This document shows, in pieces, positions 35,902 through 44,609 of a stretch of 64,000 bases of DNA (the first letter of the stretch is position 1; each line of letters begins with the position of its first letter). A program made the translations under genes and the position numbers. Source of the DNA: an uncultured Litoreibacter sp. (GTDB lineage: Bacteria; Pseudomonadota; Alphaproteobacteria; Rhodobacterales; Rhodobacteraceae); assembly GCA_947494435.1 (NCBI GenBank), contig CANLUY010000001.1, positions 310,001 through 374,000 on the forward strand. Reading direction: 5' to 3'. The notes under the pieces are model-generated. The model was given only the letters and a program-made list of their open reading frames with translations. It was not told the origin of the DNA and searched no databases.

Positions 35902-36261
35902 CTAGCTTTTCGGCGGAACCGCCATGATGACGTAGTGTTTGCGAATGTATGTCTCGACATGCCAAACCGGTTGCAGTCCATTGTCCATCACGAACGCATC
36001 ACCTGCCTTTACAGTGCGGGAGGTCCCCTCAGCCGTCTCAATTCGTGCTTCGCCTTCAAGGATGTGACAGAATTCGATTTGATCGTTCATCGGGCCACGA
36101 AAAACCCCGGCCGAACTGTCCCACATTCCAGGCTTGAATGTGCCGTCAGCGCCGACAAAGTGGCTCCAGACATCCTGTTCTGGGGTCCCTTCAATAACAT
36201 CTTCTGCAAACTCTTTCTTAAATGGTGCAGTCTCAAGGTCGGCAAAATTTACGAATTTCAT
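35902..36261 (-). CDS. tauX: Cupin (DUF861) protein; candidate small subunit of taurine dehydrogenase
   Basis: A 119-residue single cupin domain. The fold is visible as GVFRGPMNDQIEFCHILEGEARI and VKAGDAFVMDNGLQPVWHV, the two cupin motifs, in the DUF861 style. It lies 18 bp after the FAD oxidoreductase gene, downstream of tauABC and an IclR gene, all on the minus strand. Taurine dehydrogenase of Paracoccus and roseobacters is a pair of a small protein (TauX) and an FAD protein (TauY), and this pair fits in size and context. The cupin call is firm; the TauX name rests on context and memory of the family. Confidence 0.65.
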   Translation of the reverse strand: MKFVNFADLETAPFKKEFAEDVIEGTPEQDVWSHFVGADGTFKPGMWDSSAGVFRGPMNDQIEFCHILEGEARIETAEGTSRTVKAGDAFVMDNGLQPVWHVETYIRKHYVIMAVPPKS

Positions 36262-36279
36262 TGCTATGATCTTTCCAAG

Positions 36280-37584
36280 TTAGCGCGATGCGAAAATGCG
36301 ATCCCAGATCACACTGGCTTTATCGTGAAGCGACATCGACGGCGCCATAAGGGGGACCATGCGACGCGAGATGCTGTGAAAGGGAATAGGCGTGATCGTG
36401 GATACGGGGAACGGCAACTCTCCATTACTGCCGCCCAGCACTTTGCGAGCCAAGGCGCGGCCCATCACAGATGTCATCGCGATCCCCCGACCGCTGAAGC
36501 CCAGCCCCGCAAAAACTCCGGGTGCCGGTTCATGTAAGCGGGGCATCATGTCATCGGTCACACCGATGCGTCCTGACCATGTGCACTCAATCTCTATATC
36601 TTTAAGCTGCGGAAAAACCGTGTGAAGCCCGTTTCTCAGACGCGCATGGCCGCCCCAAGCCCCAACGCTCTGATCATCGCTTCCGACACATCCAAAGATC
36701 AGCCGACTATCCGCATCATAGCGTGCAAAGTAGATCGCCAAACGTGTGTCTGAGATTGTCTTGCGACCCGGCAAAACCGTTGCTTGTTGTTCGGGTGACA
36801 AAGGCGCCGTAGCAAGAGCAATGCTGACCATTGGAACCATTGTCTGACGCAACTTCGGCCAAAGATCATCAGTATATGCATTGGTTGTTAGCACGACGTT
36901 GTCGCAAAGGATTTTGCCACCGGGGGTTGTCACCTCCCACTGGCTCCCCTTGCGCGTGATGGACTGTGCGGGCGCTTTGTCAAACAAGCGCGCGCCTGCT
37001 TTTTGTGCCGCACGCGCATAACCACGCGTCAGGCCAAGAGGCTGAACAAACCCACCTTTCGCATGGTAAAGCGCAAAGTCATACGCACCTGAACCGACAG
37101 CAGAATGCGCGTCATTTTTTGATAAAACGGCGATCTCAGCACCCTCTGCAGCCCAAGCGCTGTGAAGCGTTTCCAAGCCTTTCCGGGCAGCCTTTGTGTG
37201 CGCCGCTTGAAGCCAGCCATTTTGCTCAGCTTCACACTCAACGTCATAGCGCCGAATGTCGTCAAAGAGATCATCCCCCGCAGTCAGCGTGGTTTGGATC
37301 AGGCGATCCCCCTGTTCCGCTCCGAATTTCTCACGCAAAGCATCTGGTGTCGCGCGCCAGATCGGGTTGCATTGTCCCCCACTGCGACCGGAGGAGCCAT
37401 AGCCAATTTTTTGAGCGTCGATGACGGCAGTATCCGTCCCAGCTTCCGCCAGACTTATCGCTGCTCGAAGGCCTGTCAGCCCAGCACCAACGACGACGAC
37501 ATCGACGCGTATGTCTTCGTTTAATGTCTCACATTGGGGTGGTTTCGGGGCAGTGCGATCCCAATGAATTTCTTCTCTAGTCAC
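36280..37584 (-). CDS. tauY: FAD-dependent oxidoreductase (DAO family); candidate taurine dehydrogenase large subunit
   Basis: A 434-residue flavoprotein. The dinucleotide motif VVVVGAGLTGLRAAISLAEAG follows a lead of about 30 residues. The family segments SGRSGGQCNPIW, FVQPLGLTRGYARAAQKAGA and the C-terminal FAGLGFSGRGIAMTSVMGRALA are typical of PuuB/glycine-oxidase-like enzymes. The GTG at 37584, with GGGAG seven bases upstream, is preferred over an upstream ATG that would add 24 residues. With the adjacent cupin and the taurine importer, oxidation of taurine to sulfoacetaldehyde and ammonium is the best guess; a gamma-glutamylputrescine-type substrate is the alternative. Confidence 0.68.
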   Translation of the reverse strand: MTREEIHWDRTAPKPPQCETLNEDIRVDVVVVGAGLTGLRAAISLAEAGTDTAVIDAQKIGYGSSGRSGGQCNPIWRATPDALREKFGAEQGDRLIQTTLTAGDDLFDDIRRYDVECEAEQNGWLQAAHTKAARKGLETLHSAWAAEGAEIAVLSKNDAHSAVGSGAYDFALYHAKGGFVQPLGLTRGYARAAQKAGARLFDKAPAQSITRKGSQWEVTTPGGKILCDNVVLTTNAYTDDLWPKLRQTMVPMVSIALATAPLSPEQQATVLPGRKTISDTRLAIYFARYDADSRLIFGCVGSDDQSVGAWGGHARLRNGLHTVFPQLKDIEIECTWSGRIGVTDDMMPRLHEPAPGVFAGLGFSGRGIAMTSVMGRALARKVLGGSNGELPFPVSTITPIPFHSISRRMVPLMAPSMSLHDKASVIWDRIFASR

Positions 37585-37732
37585 CCTCTCACTCCCTCGG
37601 ATGGATAAAAGGTCGGCATCTGCTGGGCCTAGCTGATGCCCACAATAGTATTGCATTGCGAAACTTGAGTTTCACAATGCATGACTTCCTTCAAGTTGCC
37701 AAGTGCTATCAGGGCGGGCTTTTCAAAATTCG

Positions 37733-38515
37733 CTAAGGTCTTGCGTCACTTTTTATCATCTGACCGAAACGCTCTGAGAGCCCTTCTGCGGTCTCCATCA
37801 GGGTCCCAGCTTGCGCCAGCAACTCGTCAAGGCTCGCAATTCTCAACGGAATCCACAGGCTGAGCGCGGCCATAATCCGTTCGTCGTAATCTAAGATCGG
37901 AACCGCGATACCGACGACTTGGAAAAACTCTTCGCGGTCTGAAATCGCGTATCCCCGCGTACGAATAGCGTCCATATCCCGTTCAAGATCTTCACGTGTT
38001 GTCAGCGTCGTTTCCGTAAATCTCTCAAGATGCGCTTGCTCGAAATACGCGGTCCGCTGTTCATCCGTCATATAGGTCAACAACACTTTACCCGCTGCGG
38101 TATTATGCAGTTCAGATTGCCCACCTGTTTTCACCGCCAGCCGATAGGGATGTGGCACACGCGTTCTGATGAAAGTTGCTGTATGTTCGCTGCGCACCGA
38201 CAAAGCGACATTCATCCCGGTCTTTTCCGCAAGATCAATCAAGTCCTGATCTTCGATCAAACCAAGGTCTATTTTTTCCCACGCAGAGCGCGCCCAGCTC
38301 AGGAGCTTCGGGCCAGTCGAATAGGTGCGGTCTTGCTCATCGTAATGCACCAAATCACTGCCAATCAGGATCGCCAAAATCCGATGGGCAGAACTTTTGT
38401 TAAACCCCGTCGCTTTGACGATTTCAGTTTGGGTTAATCTGCCCTTTGTGCGGGCGAGCAGATCAATAACCGCGACGCTTTTTTCGACAACGGAACTCTG
38501 TATTTCCCTGACCAT
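37733..38515 (-). CDS. IclR-family transcriptional regulator
   Basis: A 260-residue regulator. The N-terminal winged helix covers residues 10-70 (KSVAVIDLLARTKGRLTQTEIVKATGFNKSSAHRILAIL), and the C-terminal effector domain includes LHNTAAGKVLLTYMTDEQ and the late glycine-poor strand ALSLWIPLR. It lies between tauC and the taurine dehydrogenase pair, replacing the MocR-type TauR usual in this pathway. A possible terminator hairpin separates it from tauC. It probably regulates the flanking taurine genes; this is inferred from position only. Confidence 0.87.
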   Translation of the reverse strand: MVREIQSSVVEKSVAVIDLLARTKGRLTQTEIVKATGFNKSSAHRILAILIGSDLVHYDEQDRTYSTGPKLLSWARSAWEKIDLGLIEDQDLIDLAEKTGMNVALSVRSEHTATFIRTRVPHPYRLAVKTGGQSELHNTAAGKVLLTYMTDEQRTAYFEQAHLERFTETTLTTREDLERDMDAIRTRGYAISDREEFFQVVGIAVPILDYDERIMAALSLWIPLRIASLDELLAQAGTLMETAEGLSERFGQMIKSDARP

Positions 38516-38758
38516 GCGCCTCCCCTCAAACGGCTGCGTGACATCTGCTGGCGGCAGACCTCCGCGATGAAAAATCTACGACCCGCCAGATCTTGCCAAA
38601 GCTACAAAATTGGAAATGCGGGCGGCTCAATGAAATCAGCTCCAACAATGAGTATTCACACCAAATGCGCTTGCTCAGCTGTGGGAACGGAAAGGCCGCA
38701 CCAGATGGCACGGCCTTGACCTTTAACAAAGCCTGTAGGGCACTCTGACCTTGGCGGA
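38516..38758. other. Gap between tauC and iclR-type gene with one hairpin
   Basis: A stretch of 243 bp without a convincing gene. It holds a hairpin, AAGGCCG at 38692-38698 pairing with CGGCCTT at 38711-38717, which on the minus strand ends in TTTCC. It could weakly end the tauABC transcript. The rest presumably carries the promoter of the regulator gene, but no clear box is seen. Confidence 0.45.
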
Positions 38759-40036
38759 TCAGCTTTTGCCTTTCCAAGGCACCAACAAGCGCTCGGCCCA
38801 GCGCATCAGCATGTCGATACCAAAGCCAATCACACCAATCAGGATAATACCGAGGATAACGATGTCCGTGTTCTGGAAACGCGAGGCCACCATGATCATC
38901 ATGCCTGCACCCTGTTCGGCTGCAACAAGTTCGGCCGCAACAACAGTGCCCCAGCAAACGCCCATCGCAACCCGCGCGCCTGTGAAGATTTCCGGCAAGG
39001 AGTTCGGGACAATGACGTAGCGCATGATCTGCCACTTGCTGGCCCCCAGCGAATAGGCCGCATGCACCTTGGAGATATTGACACCAGACACGCCGGAGCG
39101 CGCCGCAATCGCCATGATCCAGAGGGCAGCAAGGAACAGCAAGATGATCTTACCGCTCTCCCCAATCCCGAACCAAATGATGATCAGCGGGATCAGCGCC
39201 AAAGGTGGGACCGGCCGCATGAACTCAACGATCGGATCAAACCAGCCTCGGAACCAGTTGCTCAATCCCATCGCATAACCGAGCGGGATGCCTACTAGAG
39301 CACCGACAATGAAGCCTGCGACCACGCGGAACAACGAGTACCCAAGGTGTTCGATCAAGGTGAACCCACGGAAGCCCTCGCTCAGAACCTTGACGGTTCG
39401 GCTTGCAACATCCTCAGGTGGCGGCAAATACAGCGGCTCCATTTGCCATCCGCGTTCAGGCGCAAAGTTCGGCGTGCCTTTATCGGACAGAGTAACCGCA
39501 CCATTTTCGACCTCTACGGTTACGCCGGGTGATATCGGCGTCCCATTGATCGCGACAACTTTTGCACCGTCGCTTTTCTTAATGTCGTCATTGCTGTCGA
39601 CGCGGATCAAACCTGTCCGCCACTGCGCAATCTTCGCAGAGTCGTTTTTGGCAAACCCGTCACCGGGATCAACCTCAGGTGCATCAACTGTTTCTTCACG
39701 GGGGTGAACAACGACTGTGACTGTTGCATCGTCGCGACTGCCGTCTTCAGCTTCCGCTGTGTAGGTAAACTCAACGTCTCCAACAAACGCGCCGGGCGCG
39801 TGCAAGAACTTCGGCAGCAGGTTCGAGCCGGTAAACATGCCCCAGATCAAAAACAGCGTCAGGATGGAGATAATGCCAGCCCATCGGTTCGGCCGCACCG
39901 CGCTCTCATCGCCGAAGGTCACGGTTTTCAAGGATGTATAGTCTCGGCTGACCGCGCGATTGACCACCTTTGTGATGATAAAGAACGAGGCGACAAAAAT
40001 GCCGACATAGATCGCAAGAACGAAAAGACCGGTCAT
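38759..40036 (-). CDS. tauC: Taurine-type ABC permease with extra periplasmic domain (TauC-like)
   Basis: A 425-residue permease, about 150 residues longer than usual. The C-terminal 200 residues (226-425) are a standard binding-protein-dependent permease domain with the EAA loop SLGASKWQIMRYVIVPNSLPEI. Before it lie two membrane helices (3-23 and about 53-70) and a periplasmic segment of about 140 residues. Residues 88-111 (VEFTYTAEAEDGSRDDATV and on) look like the Tyr-Thr strand and D-x-A-T-V-T-V ending of VCBS or cadherin-like beta-sandwich modules. The ATG at 40036 overlaps the tauB stop (ATGA). Role: membrane subunit of the taurine importer; the purpose of the extra domain is unknown. 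Confidence 0.83.
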   Translation of the reverse strand: MTGLFVLAIYVGIFVASFFIITKVVNRAVSRDYTSLKTVTFGDESAVRPNRWAGIISILTLFLIWGMFTGSNLLPKFLHAPGAFVGDVEFTYTAEAEDGSRDDATVTVVVHPREETVDAPEVDPGDGFAKNDSAKIAQWRTGLIRVDSNDDIKKSDGAKVVAINGTPISPGVTVEVENGAVTLSDKGTPNFAPERGWQMEPLYLPPPEDVASRTVKVLSEGFRGFTLIEHLGYSLFRVVAGFIVGALVGIPLGYAMGLSNWFRGWFDPIVEFMRPVPPLALIPLIIIWFGIGESGKIILLFLAALWIMAIAARSGVSGVNISKVHAAYSLGASKWQIMRYVIVPNSLPEIFTGARVAMGVCWGTVVAAELVAAEQGAGMMIMVASRFQNTDIVILGIILIGVIGFGIDMLMRWAERLLVPWKGKS

Positions 40037-40839
40037 GACTGCTCCTCCGTGCGTCCCATAATTTCTTCTTCCATATCCCAAATCATCGACAGGATTTCAT
40101 CGCGCTTCGGGCCGAAATCGGGGTGCTTCTTGACCTCCCGCAGATCGGCACCAACGCCCAGCTCTGCAAACGGAAGGTTGTATTCTGTGTGAATACGACC
40201 GGGACGCGGCGCCATCACGATCAGGCGCTCACCCAACAGCAAGGCTTCCTCAACGGAGTGCGTGATCAAGATGATCGTCTTGCCCGTCTCTTTCCAAAGC
40301 TTGAGCACAAGGCTTTGCATCTTTTCGCGGGTCAACGCATCCAGCGCGCCCAGCGGCTCATCCATCAAGATCACGTCCGGATCATTGGCAAGGCAACGGG
40401 CCAAGGCCACACGTTGCTGCATCCCACCGGACAACTCGTACACGGCCTTCTCTTTGAAGTCCTGAAGACCAACAACGTTCAGCAGATGATCAACCGTCTC
40501 GCGCTTTTCAGCGGCGGGCGTCCCTTTCATGGACGGTCCAAATCCTACGTTCTCACGGACCGACATCCATTCGAACAAAGCCCCCTTTTGGAACACCATC
40601 CCACGCTCGGCATCCGGGCCGGTGATGACATGTCCGTTCATTGTCAGTTGGCCCGAGGTCGGAGCGAGGAAGCCCGCGGCGATGTTCAACAATGTCGTCT
40701 TGCCACAGCCCGACGGACCAAGGACACTCATCAATTCGCCCTGTTTTAAGTCGAGCGAAACGTCCTCCAGGGCTTGAACTGCGCCACCATTGGGCAATTC
40801 AAATCGCATAGATAAATTTTGGATGGATAGGCCGGACAT
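40033..40839 (-). CDS. tauB: Taurine-type ABC transporter ATPase (TauB-like)
   Basis: A 268-residue ATPase. Walker A GPSGCGKTT lies at residues 41-49, the Q-loop MVFQKGALFEWMSVREN near 90-106, the signature LSGGMQQRVALARCL and Walker B VILMDEPLGALDALTREK follow, with switch His in LITHSVEEALLLG. The start MSGLSIQNLSMRF is used. It lies 110 bp after tauA with a stable hairpin between, and overlaps tauC by four bases. The C-terminal tail ending in GRTEEQS is slightly longer than in E. coli TauB. Confidence 0.87.
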   Translation of the reverse strand: MSGLSIQNLSMRFELPNGGAVQALEDVSLDLKQGELMSVLGPSGCGKTTLLNIAAGFLAPTSGQLTMNGHVITGPDAERGMVFQKGALFEWMSVRENVGFGPSMKGTPAAEKRETVDHLLNVVGLQDFKEKAVYELSGGMQQRVALARCLANDPDVILMDEPLGALDALTREKMQSLVLKLWKETGKTIILITHSVEEALLLGERLIVMAPRPGRIHTEYNLPFAELGVGADLREVKKHPDFGPKRDEILSMIWDMEEEIMGRTEEQS

Positions 40840-40905
40840 ATGTTCCCTCCCGAGCCGTAGATTTCTTGATATTTTCACAGCTTGTTTGTGCTGCTTTTGG
40901 GATGC

Positions 40906-40928
40906 CCCCGGCGTAGCGAACGCCGGGG
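40906..40928 (-). terminator. Stable intergenic hairpin between tauA and tauB
   Basis: CCCCGGCGT at 40906-40914 pairs with ACGCCGGGG at 40920-40928 (nine base pairs, five-base loop). No T-run follows on the minus strand. It is therefore more likely a 3'-end stabiliser that keeps receptor mRNA more abundant than a true terminator, as is common after binding-protein genes. Confidence 0.6.
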
Positions 40929-40949
40929 ACCATAACTTAGCTTGGAAGC

Positions 40950-41948
40950 TTACATTTTGCTCGCAGCTTCAAGTGGGCCGGTGTTGATCGTACCTTCATA
41001 GCTGTCGAGCGCAGAGTCGATGGAACCCGCGCCAACAAATACGTCAGCAACACCCTTCATGAACGGAGCAGCCGCACCGCCAAACCACTTGTCGGACAGT
41101 TGCTCGTCGATGGATGGGAACTTCATCGTCGAGATAGCGCCTTTCGCAGCTGGCACGTCCATACCGGCTTGCTCTGCGATAACAGCGAGCATTTCGTCAG
41201 ATGGGTTTGCTGCCCATTCTGCGTTCGCGTCTGCAGTGACCTTGAGGAATTTGGCAACCACATCCCCATTCTCTGCAATAAAGTCTGCAGGGGCGGAAGT
41301 GACGTCGAACACCAGAATGCCGAGGTCTTCTTTCTCAGCACCGGTCAACAAGACATTGCCGTACTCTTTCATGGAGCTCAGTCCGCCACCGTAACCGCAT
41401 GCGAAATCAACCGCTTTTTGGCTCAGTGCGTTCGCACCTTCTGGGGGAGGCATGTCCACGATGGACAGGCTGTCGAGAGGCACACCGAAGTGATCCATCT
41501 GACGCAGGAAGCCGTAATGTGCTGCCGTGCCGAGTGGAACAGCGACTTTTTTGCCGGCCAGCTCGCCAGCGGAGTCTTTGTCGACTTCAAGGTCAGCGTG
41601 CACAACGCAGTTGTCGTTGTCAGAATAGCTGACTGCTACGTCGACAACCTGAATGTCTTGACCACCGGATGCAGCCACCACGAAAGGTGGAACACCTTGC
41701 GAAAGCGCGATCTGAACGTCACCAGATGCCATCGCTGCGGACATAGCGGTACCAGTTTCAAAAGAAACCCAGTTTACCTTCATGCCAAGCGCTTCATCAT
41801 AAGCGCCAGAAGCTTTGGCAGCCATCATCGGCATCGGCCACTCGAGGAAATACGCAACGGTGATTTCACCGTGGCCATCCGCAAATGCAGCCTGCCCTGT
41901 CATCGCCATTACTGCAGCAGCAATGAACGAAGTTGTTGTCTTTTTCAT
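40950..41948 (-). CDS. tauA: Taurine-type ABC transporter binding protein (TauA-like)
   Basis: A 332-residue periplasmic receptor. The signal peptide MKKTTTSFIAAAVMAMTGQA ends at AFADG; the start is fixed by this signal, although the frame stays open for 54 codons upstream. The mature protein begins EITVAYFLEWPMPMMAAKASG, a pattern typical of roseobacter TauA proteins, followed by ASGDVQIALSQGVPPFVVAASGG and PLGTAAHYGFLRQMDHFG. It heads tauBC and the regulator and dehydrogenase genes. Expected function: high-affinity taurine binding. Confidence 0.87.
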   Translation of the reverse strand: MKKTTTSFIAAAVMAMTGQAAFADGHGEITVAYFLEWPMPMMAAKASGAYDEALGMKVNWVSFETGTAMSAAMASGDVQIALSQGVPPFVVAASGGQDIQVVDVAVSYSDNDNCVVHADLEVDKDSAGELAGKKVAVPLGTAAHYGFLRQMDHFGVPLDSLSIVDMPPPEGANALSQKAVDFACGYGGGLSSMKEYGNVLLTGAEKEDLGILVFDVTSAPADFIAENGDVVAKFLKVTADANAEWAANPSDEMLAVIAEQAGMDVPAAKGAISTMKFPSIDEQLSDKWFGGAAAPFMKGVADVFVGAGSIDSALDSYEGTINTGPLEAASKM

Positions 41949-42500
41949 GTTGGTTTTCTCCCATGTTGTTAGCCCTGAATGTTTCGCAATACAGAACCAT
42001 GATTTTGCAAACCGGAACGTGGAGAAGAATCGACATCCCGTCAATCGAATTGTCCCCAGGCCGCGTTTTGCAAACGCGATCACCCTATGTGAAGAGTGAT
42101 ACACCAGCAAAACAAAAATGAGTGCGATGACGAGCGCTACGGGTTTTCTGGGCCGTTTTCGCGAGAGGCGCGCCTGACCTTGGGGAGGCGCCCTTACCTC
42201 TGAGTAGCGCCGATCCCTGTCCTACTTGAGAACCATTTTTCTGTTTGAGATGTTGCAATCGCGCCTTCCCGGCGGGAAGGGTTTTGGCCGCCTCGGAAAC
42301 TGTCGAGGACAGTTTCAGGCCGAAACGGGCTGAGCCCCGGACAGACGCCCGGCAAATCTAGGCGAATACCTCTGATGGCAATCGACGTCAGAGAAAATTG
42401 AGCCGCACAATCGCGCGTATAAATGAACCGAACGCCCGCTGTGCGGGACAAAGCTACCCTTGCCGCCTTATGAGTGAATGTCCTGTCTTAAGAACGTTCG
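41949..42500. other. Gene-poor stretch upstream of tauA
   Basis: About 550 bp without a confident gene. It should carry the tauA promoter, but no clear operator was recognised. On the minus strand a TTG-started frame of 85 codons at 42194-42451 runs to RTGIGATQR; it has no recognisable domain, weak initiation signals and may be chance or a degenerate fragment. The segment near 42270-42330 contains several short GC-rich inverted repeats. Confidence 0.4.
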
Positions 42501-42926
42501 TCAATGCTTGATATGGCCAGAACTAACGAGTGTGTCGTTTTGATCATAACAAACATACAAGCTATCACCGTCGAAGGACATGCTGCTACACATACCCAAG
42601 TAATGAGCTTCGCACAGTTTACCACGGATTGTTACTTTAGTGTCGTGCGCGCCGATCAATTCCATCACCTCGGACTTTGAAGTCTCACCGTTATGCAAGA
42701 ACCTTTGACGAAGGTCTTGAACCATAGCCCCACGCTGGCAACGTCGCAGCTGATCCCTGCACGCCTCTTCAACGTTGGTTCGACATCGCTCGACGGCCGT
42801 CCATTCTTCTTTTGCAAATGTCCCGCCGCGAAACGCATTTCCGGACGACCAATACATAATCCCGATGATAACCAATCCTGCTAAGCAAAAGGCTGCAAAG
42901 ACCAACAGCATAGTTTTCTGGAGCAT
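42501..42926 (-). CDS. Small membrane-anchored protein, possible BamE/SmpA-like fold
   Basis: A 141-residue protein not recognised by name. Residues 5-27 form one membrane helix (TMLLVFAAFCLAGLVIIGIM), so the rest faces the periplasm. The periplasmic part has five cysteines (near residues 48, 56, 63 and 104-112 plus one late), suggesting disulfides. The stretch TSKSEVMELIGAHDTK and the ending YVCYDQNDTLVSSGHIKH follow the K-x-E-V-x-x-x-x-G ... Y-V-x-x-D pattern of BamE-type domains, but this is a weak fold guess. It lies alone between tauA and the ribosomal genes on the minus strand. Confidence 0.5.
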   Translation of the reverse strand: MLQKTMLLVFAAFCLAGLVIIGIMYWSSGNAFRGGTFAKEEWTAVERCRTNVEEACRDQLRRCQRGAMVQDLRQRFLHNGETSKSEVMELIGAHDTKVTIRGKLCEAHYLGMCSSMSFDGDSLYVCYDQNDTLVSSGHIKH

Positions 42927-43289
42927 GGCATGGCCTCAACAAATCATATCGGCTCCACTTTGTATTTAAGAGTACTCACGGGCAAGGGGAAGTAAGCCGA
43001 CATTCATGCGCTGCGTAGCATCGGTCAAGTTGGGCTCTAAGCGGAGATTCGTCCAACACAATCATCAGCCTGGCATAAAGCCGACGGCGCCGGGCCAGCG
43101 TCTGTGTTGATCGGCGGGCGATTACTAGTGCAATCGCTGAGAGGGGTCTTCTGGTGGGGTGGCGACTTTGATGTCGGAGCGCTCCACATTTTTGGAAAAT
43201 TTGGTTGGCGGGCATAAAGCTCTGTTAAAAATGCGGTGTGCCGTCTGCCCATGTTCAAACGCGCGCTCGATCTGCGGTGCGGAAAAGAA
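42927..43289. other. Gene-free gap downstream of the spc operon
   Basis: About 360 bp between the small membrane protein and the terminator after rpmD. Overlapping short frames on the minus strand lack ribosome sites and homology to anything I recognise. In most bacteria rplO and secY would follow rpmD here; neither is present. Confidence 0.5.
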
Positions 43290-43319
43290 AAACGCCCCGC
43301 AGTTTCCTGCGAGGCGTTT
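43290..43319 (-). terminator. Rho-independent terminator after rpmD
   Basis: On the minus strand AAACGCC-t-CGCAG pairs with CTGCG-g-GGCGTTT across a four-base loop, followed by TTTCTTTT. A strong intrinsic terminator that ends the spc transcript at rpmD. Confidence 0.88.
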
Positions 43320-43377
43320 GAATTCGTTTAGCGAGGTTCCCGCTTGCGCAGGGATAACACGCGTGAGGGGGAAAGGC

Positions 43378-43566
43378 TTAGCCCTTCTCCTCGATGATCT
43401 CCACCATGTGGGAGATCGAGTTCACCATGCCGCGCACCGAAGGGGTGTCTTCTAGCTCGCGGGTGCGGTGCATTTTGTTGAGGCCGAGGCCGATCAGCGT
43501 TTGGCGCTGTTTCGCGGGACGACGGATTGGGGAGCCGATCTGTTTGACTACGATTGTTTTCGCCAT
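43378..43566 (-). CDS. rpmD: 50S ribosomal protein L30
   Basis: A 62-residue L30, starting [20 protein letters not shown] and containing the typical [24 protein letters not shown]. It follows rpsE with five bases between. Length and sequence are normal. It is the last gene of the transcript, since an intrinsic terminator lies 58 bp downstream; rplO and secY, which usually follow, are elsewhere. Confidence 0.97.
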   Translation of the reverse strand: MAKTIVVKQIGSPIRRPAKQRQTLIGLGLNKMHRTRELEDTPSVRGMVNSISHMVEIIEEKG

Positions 43567-43571
43567 GATCT

Positions 43572-44144
43572 TCAGGCCTCCGCAGCTTCTGTTGCTTCAG
43601 CAGCCGGGGCTTCATCGCCCGTGCGCAGAATGTCAGCAACTTTTTTACCGCGACGTTGAGCGACCATGCGAGGCGAAGCTTCGCGTGTCAGGCCGTCCAA
43701 AGTGGCGCGGATCATATTGTAAGGGTTTTGCGAGCCGATGGATTTCGCAACGACGTCTTGCACACCCAGCATCTCGAACACGGCGCGCATTGGACCACCG
43801 GCAATGATACCAGTACCTTGCGGTGCTGTGCGCATAACGACTTTACCAGCGCCGTGACGGCCATTGGTGTCGTGGTGCAGCGTGCGGCCTTCGCGCAATG
43901 GGACGCGGACCATTTGGCGTTTGGCTTGCTCGGTGGCTTTGCGGATCGCTTCAGGGACTTCTTTTGCTTTCCCTTTGCCGAAACCGACGCGGCCTTTTTG
44001 GTCGCCTACGACGACGAGAGCTGCGAAGCCAAAGCGCTTACCGCCTTTAACTGTTTTGGACACGCGGTTGATTGCAACCAAACGATCCTGAAATTCTGGA
44101 GTTTCGTCGCGATCGCGGCGGCCCCGTCCTGGTTCTCTTGCCAT
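43572..44144 (-). CDS. rpsE: 30S ribosomal protein S5
   Basis: A 190-residue S5. The N-terminal domain has [21 protein letters not shown] and [26 protein letters not shown], and the C-terminal domain has [20 protein letters not shown] and [15 protein letters not shown]-terminal Ala/Glu tail ([13 protein letters not shown]) is characteristic of alphaproteobacterial copies. It lies about 105 bp after rplR, a wider gap than elsewhere in the operon. Confidence 0.97.
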   Translation of the reverse strand: MAREPGRGRRDRDETPEFQDRLVAINRVSKTVKGGKRFGFAALVVVGDQKGRVGFGKGKAKEVPEAIRKATEQAKRQMVRVPLREGRTLHHDTNGRHGAGKVVMRTAPQGTGIIAGGPMRAVFEMLGVQDVVAKSIGSQNPYNMIRATLDGLTREASPRMVAQRRGKKVADILRTGDEAPAAEATEAAEA

Positions 44145-44249
44145 GTTGGCAGTCCTTTTTGTTCGTCGCGCCTCGGCGCTTCATTCATTCAACCGCAGTG
44201 GGTTTGCACCCCCCGGTCATCGAAGGGGCGCTGGACGCGCCCCTCGCAC

Positions 44250-44609
44250 TTAGATTTTCAAGCCGCCTTCGCGGGCAGCTTCAGCCAATGCTTTGACCTT
44301 ACCGTGGAACAGAAAGCCGCCTCGGTCGAAATAAGCCTCAGTCACACCGGCTTTTTTCGCACGTTTTGCGATTTCCGCACCGACTTTGGTCGCTGCATCG
44401 ATGTTGTTTTTGCCAACAACGCCCAGACCTTTTTCAAGGGTAGACGCGGATGCCAAAGTCGTGCCGTTCACATCGTCGATCAGCTGGACCGAGATGTTTT
44501 TGGACGAGCGGTGAACGGACAAGCGCATGCGGCCTGCGTTCACTTTGCGAAGTTTGTTCCGAACGCGCAGACGGCGTTTGATGAACAATGTGCGTTTGCT
44601 ATTGGCCAT
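44250..44609 (-). CDS. rplR: 50S ribosomal protein L18
   Basis: A 119-residue L18 with the 5S-rRNA-binding features [18 protein letters not shown] and [33 protein letters not shown]. It shares one base with the rplF stop codon, so the two are translationally coupled. Length is normal. Confidence 0.97.
   Translation of the reverse strand: MANSKRTLFIKRRLRVRNKLRKVNAGRMRLSVHRSSKNISVQLIDDVNGTTLASASTLEKGLGVVGKNNIDAATKVGAEIAKRAKKAGVTEAYFDRGGFLFHGKVKALAEAAREGGLKI

Noticed and set aside
42194-42451. 85-codon frame upstream of tauA
   Set aside because: No domain, poor initiation signals; kept only as a note within the intergenic entry.
42976-43258. Two overlapping minus-strand frames downstream of rpmD
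   Set aside because: No ribosome sites, no recognisable family, and both are short; probably chance.
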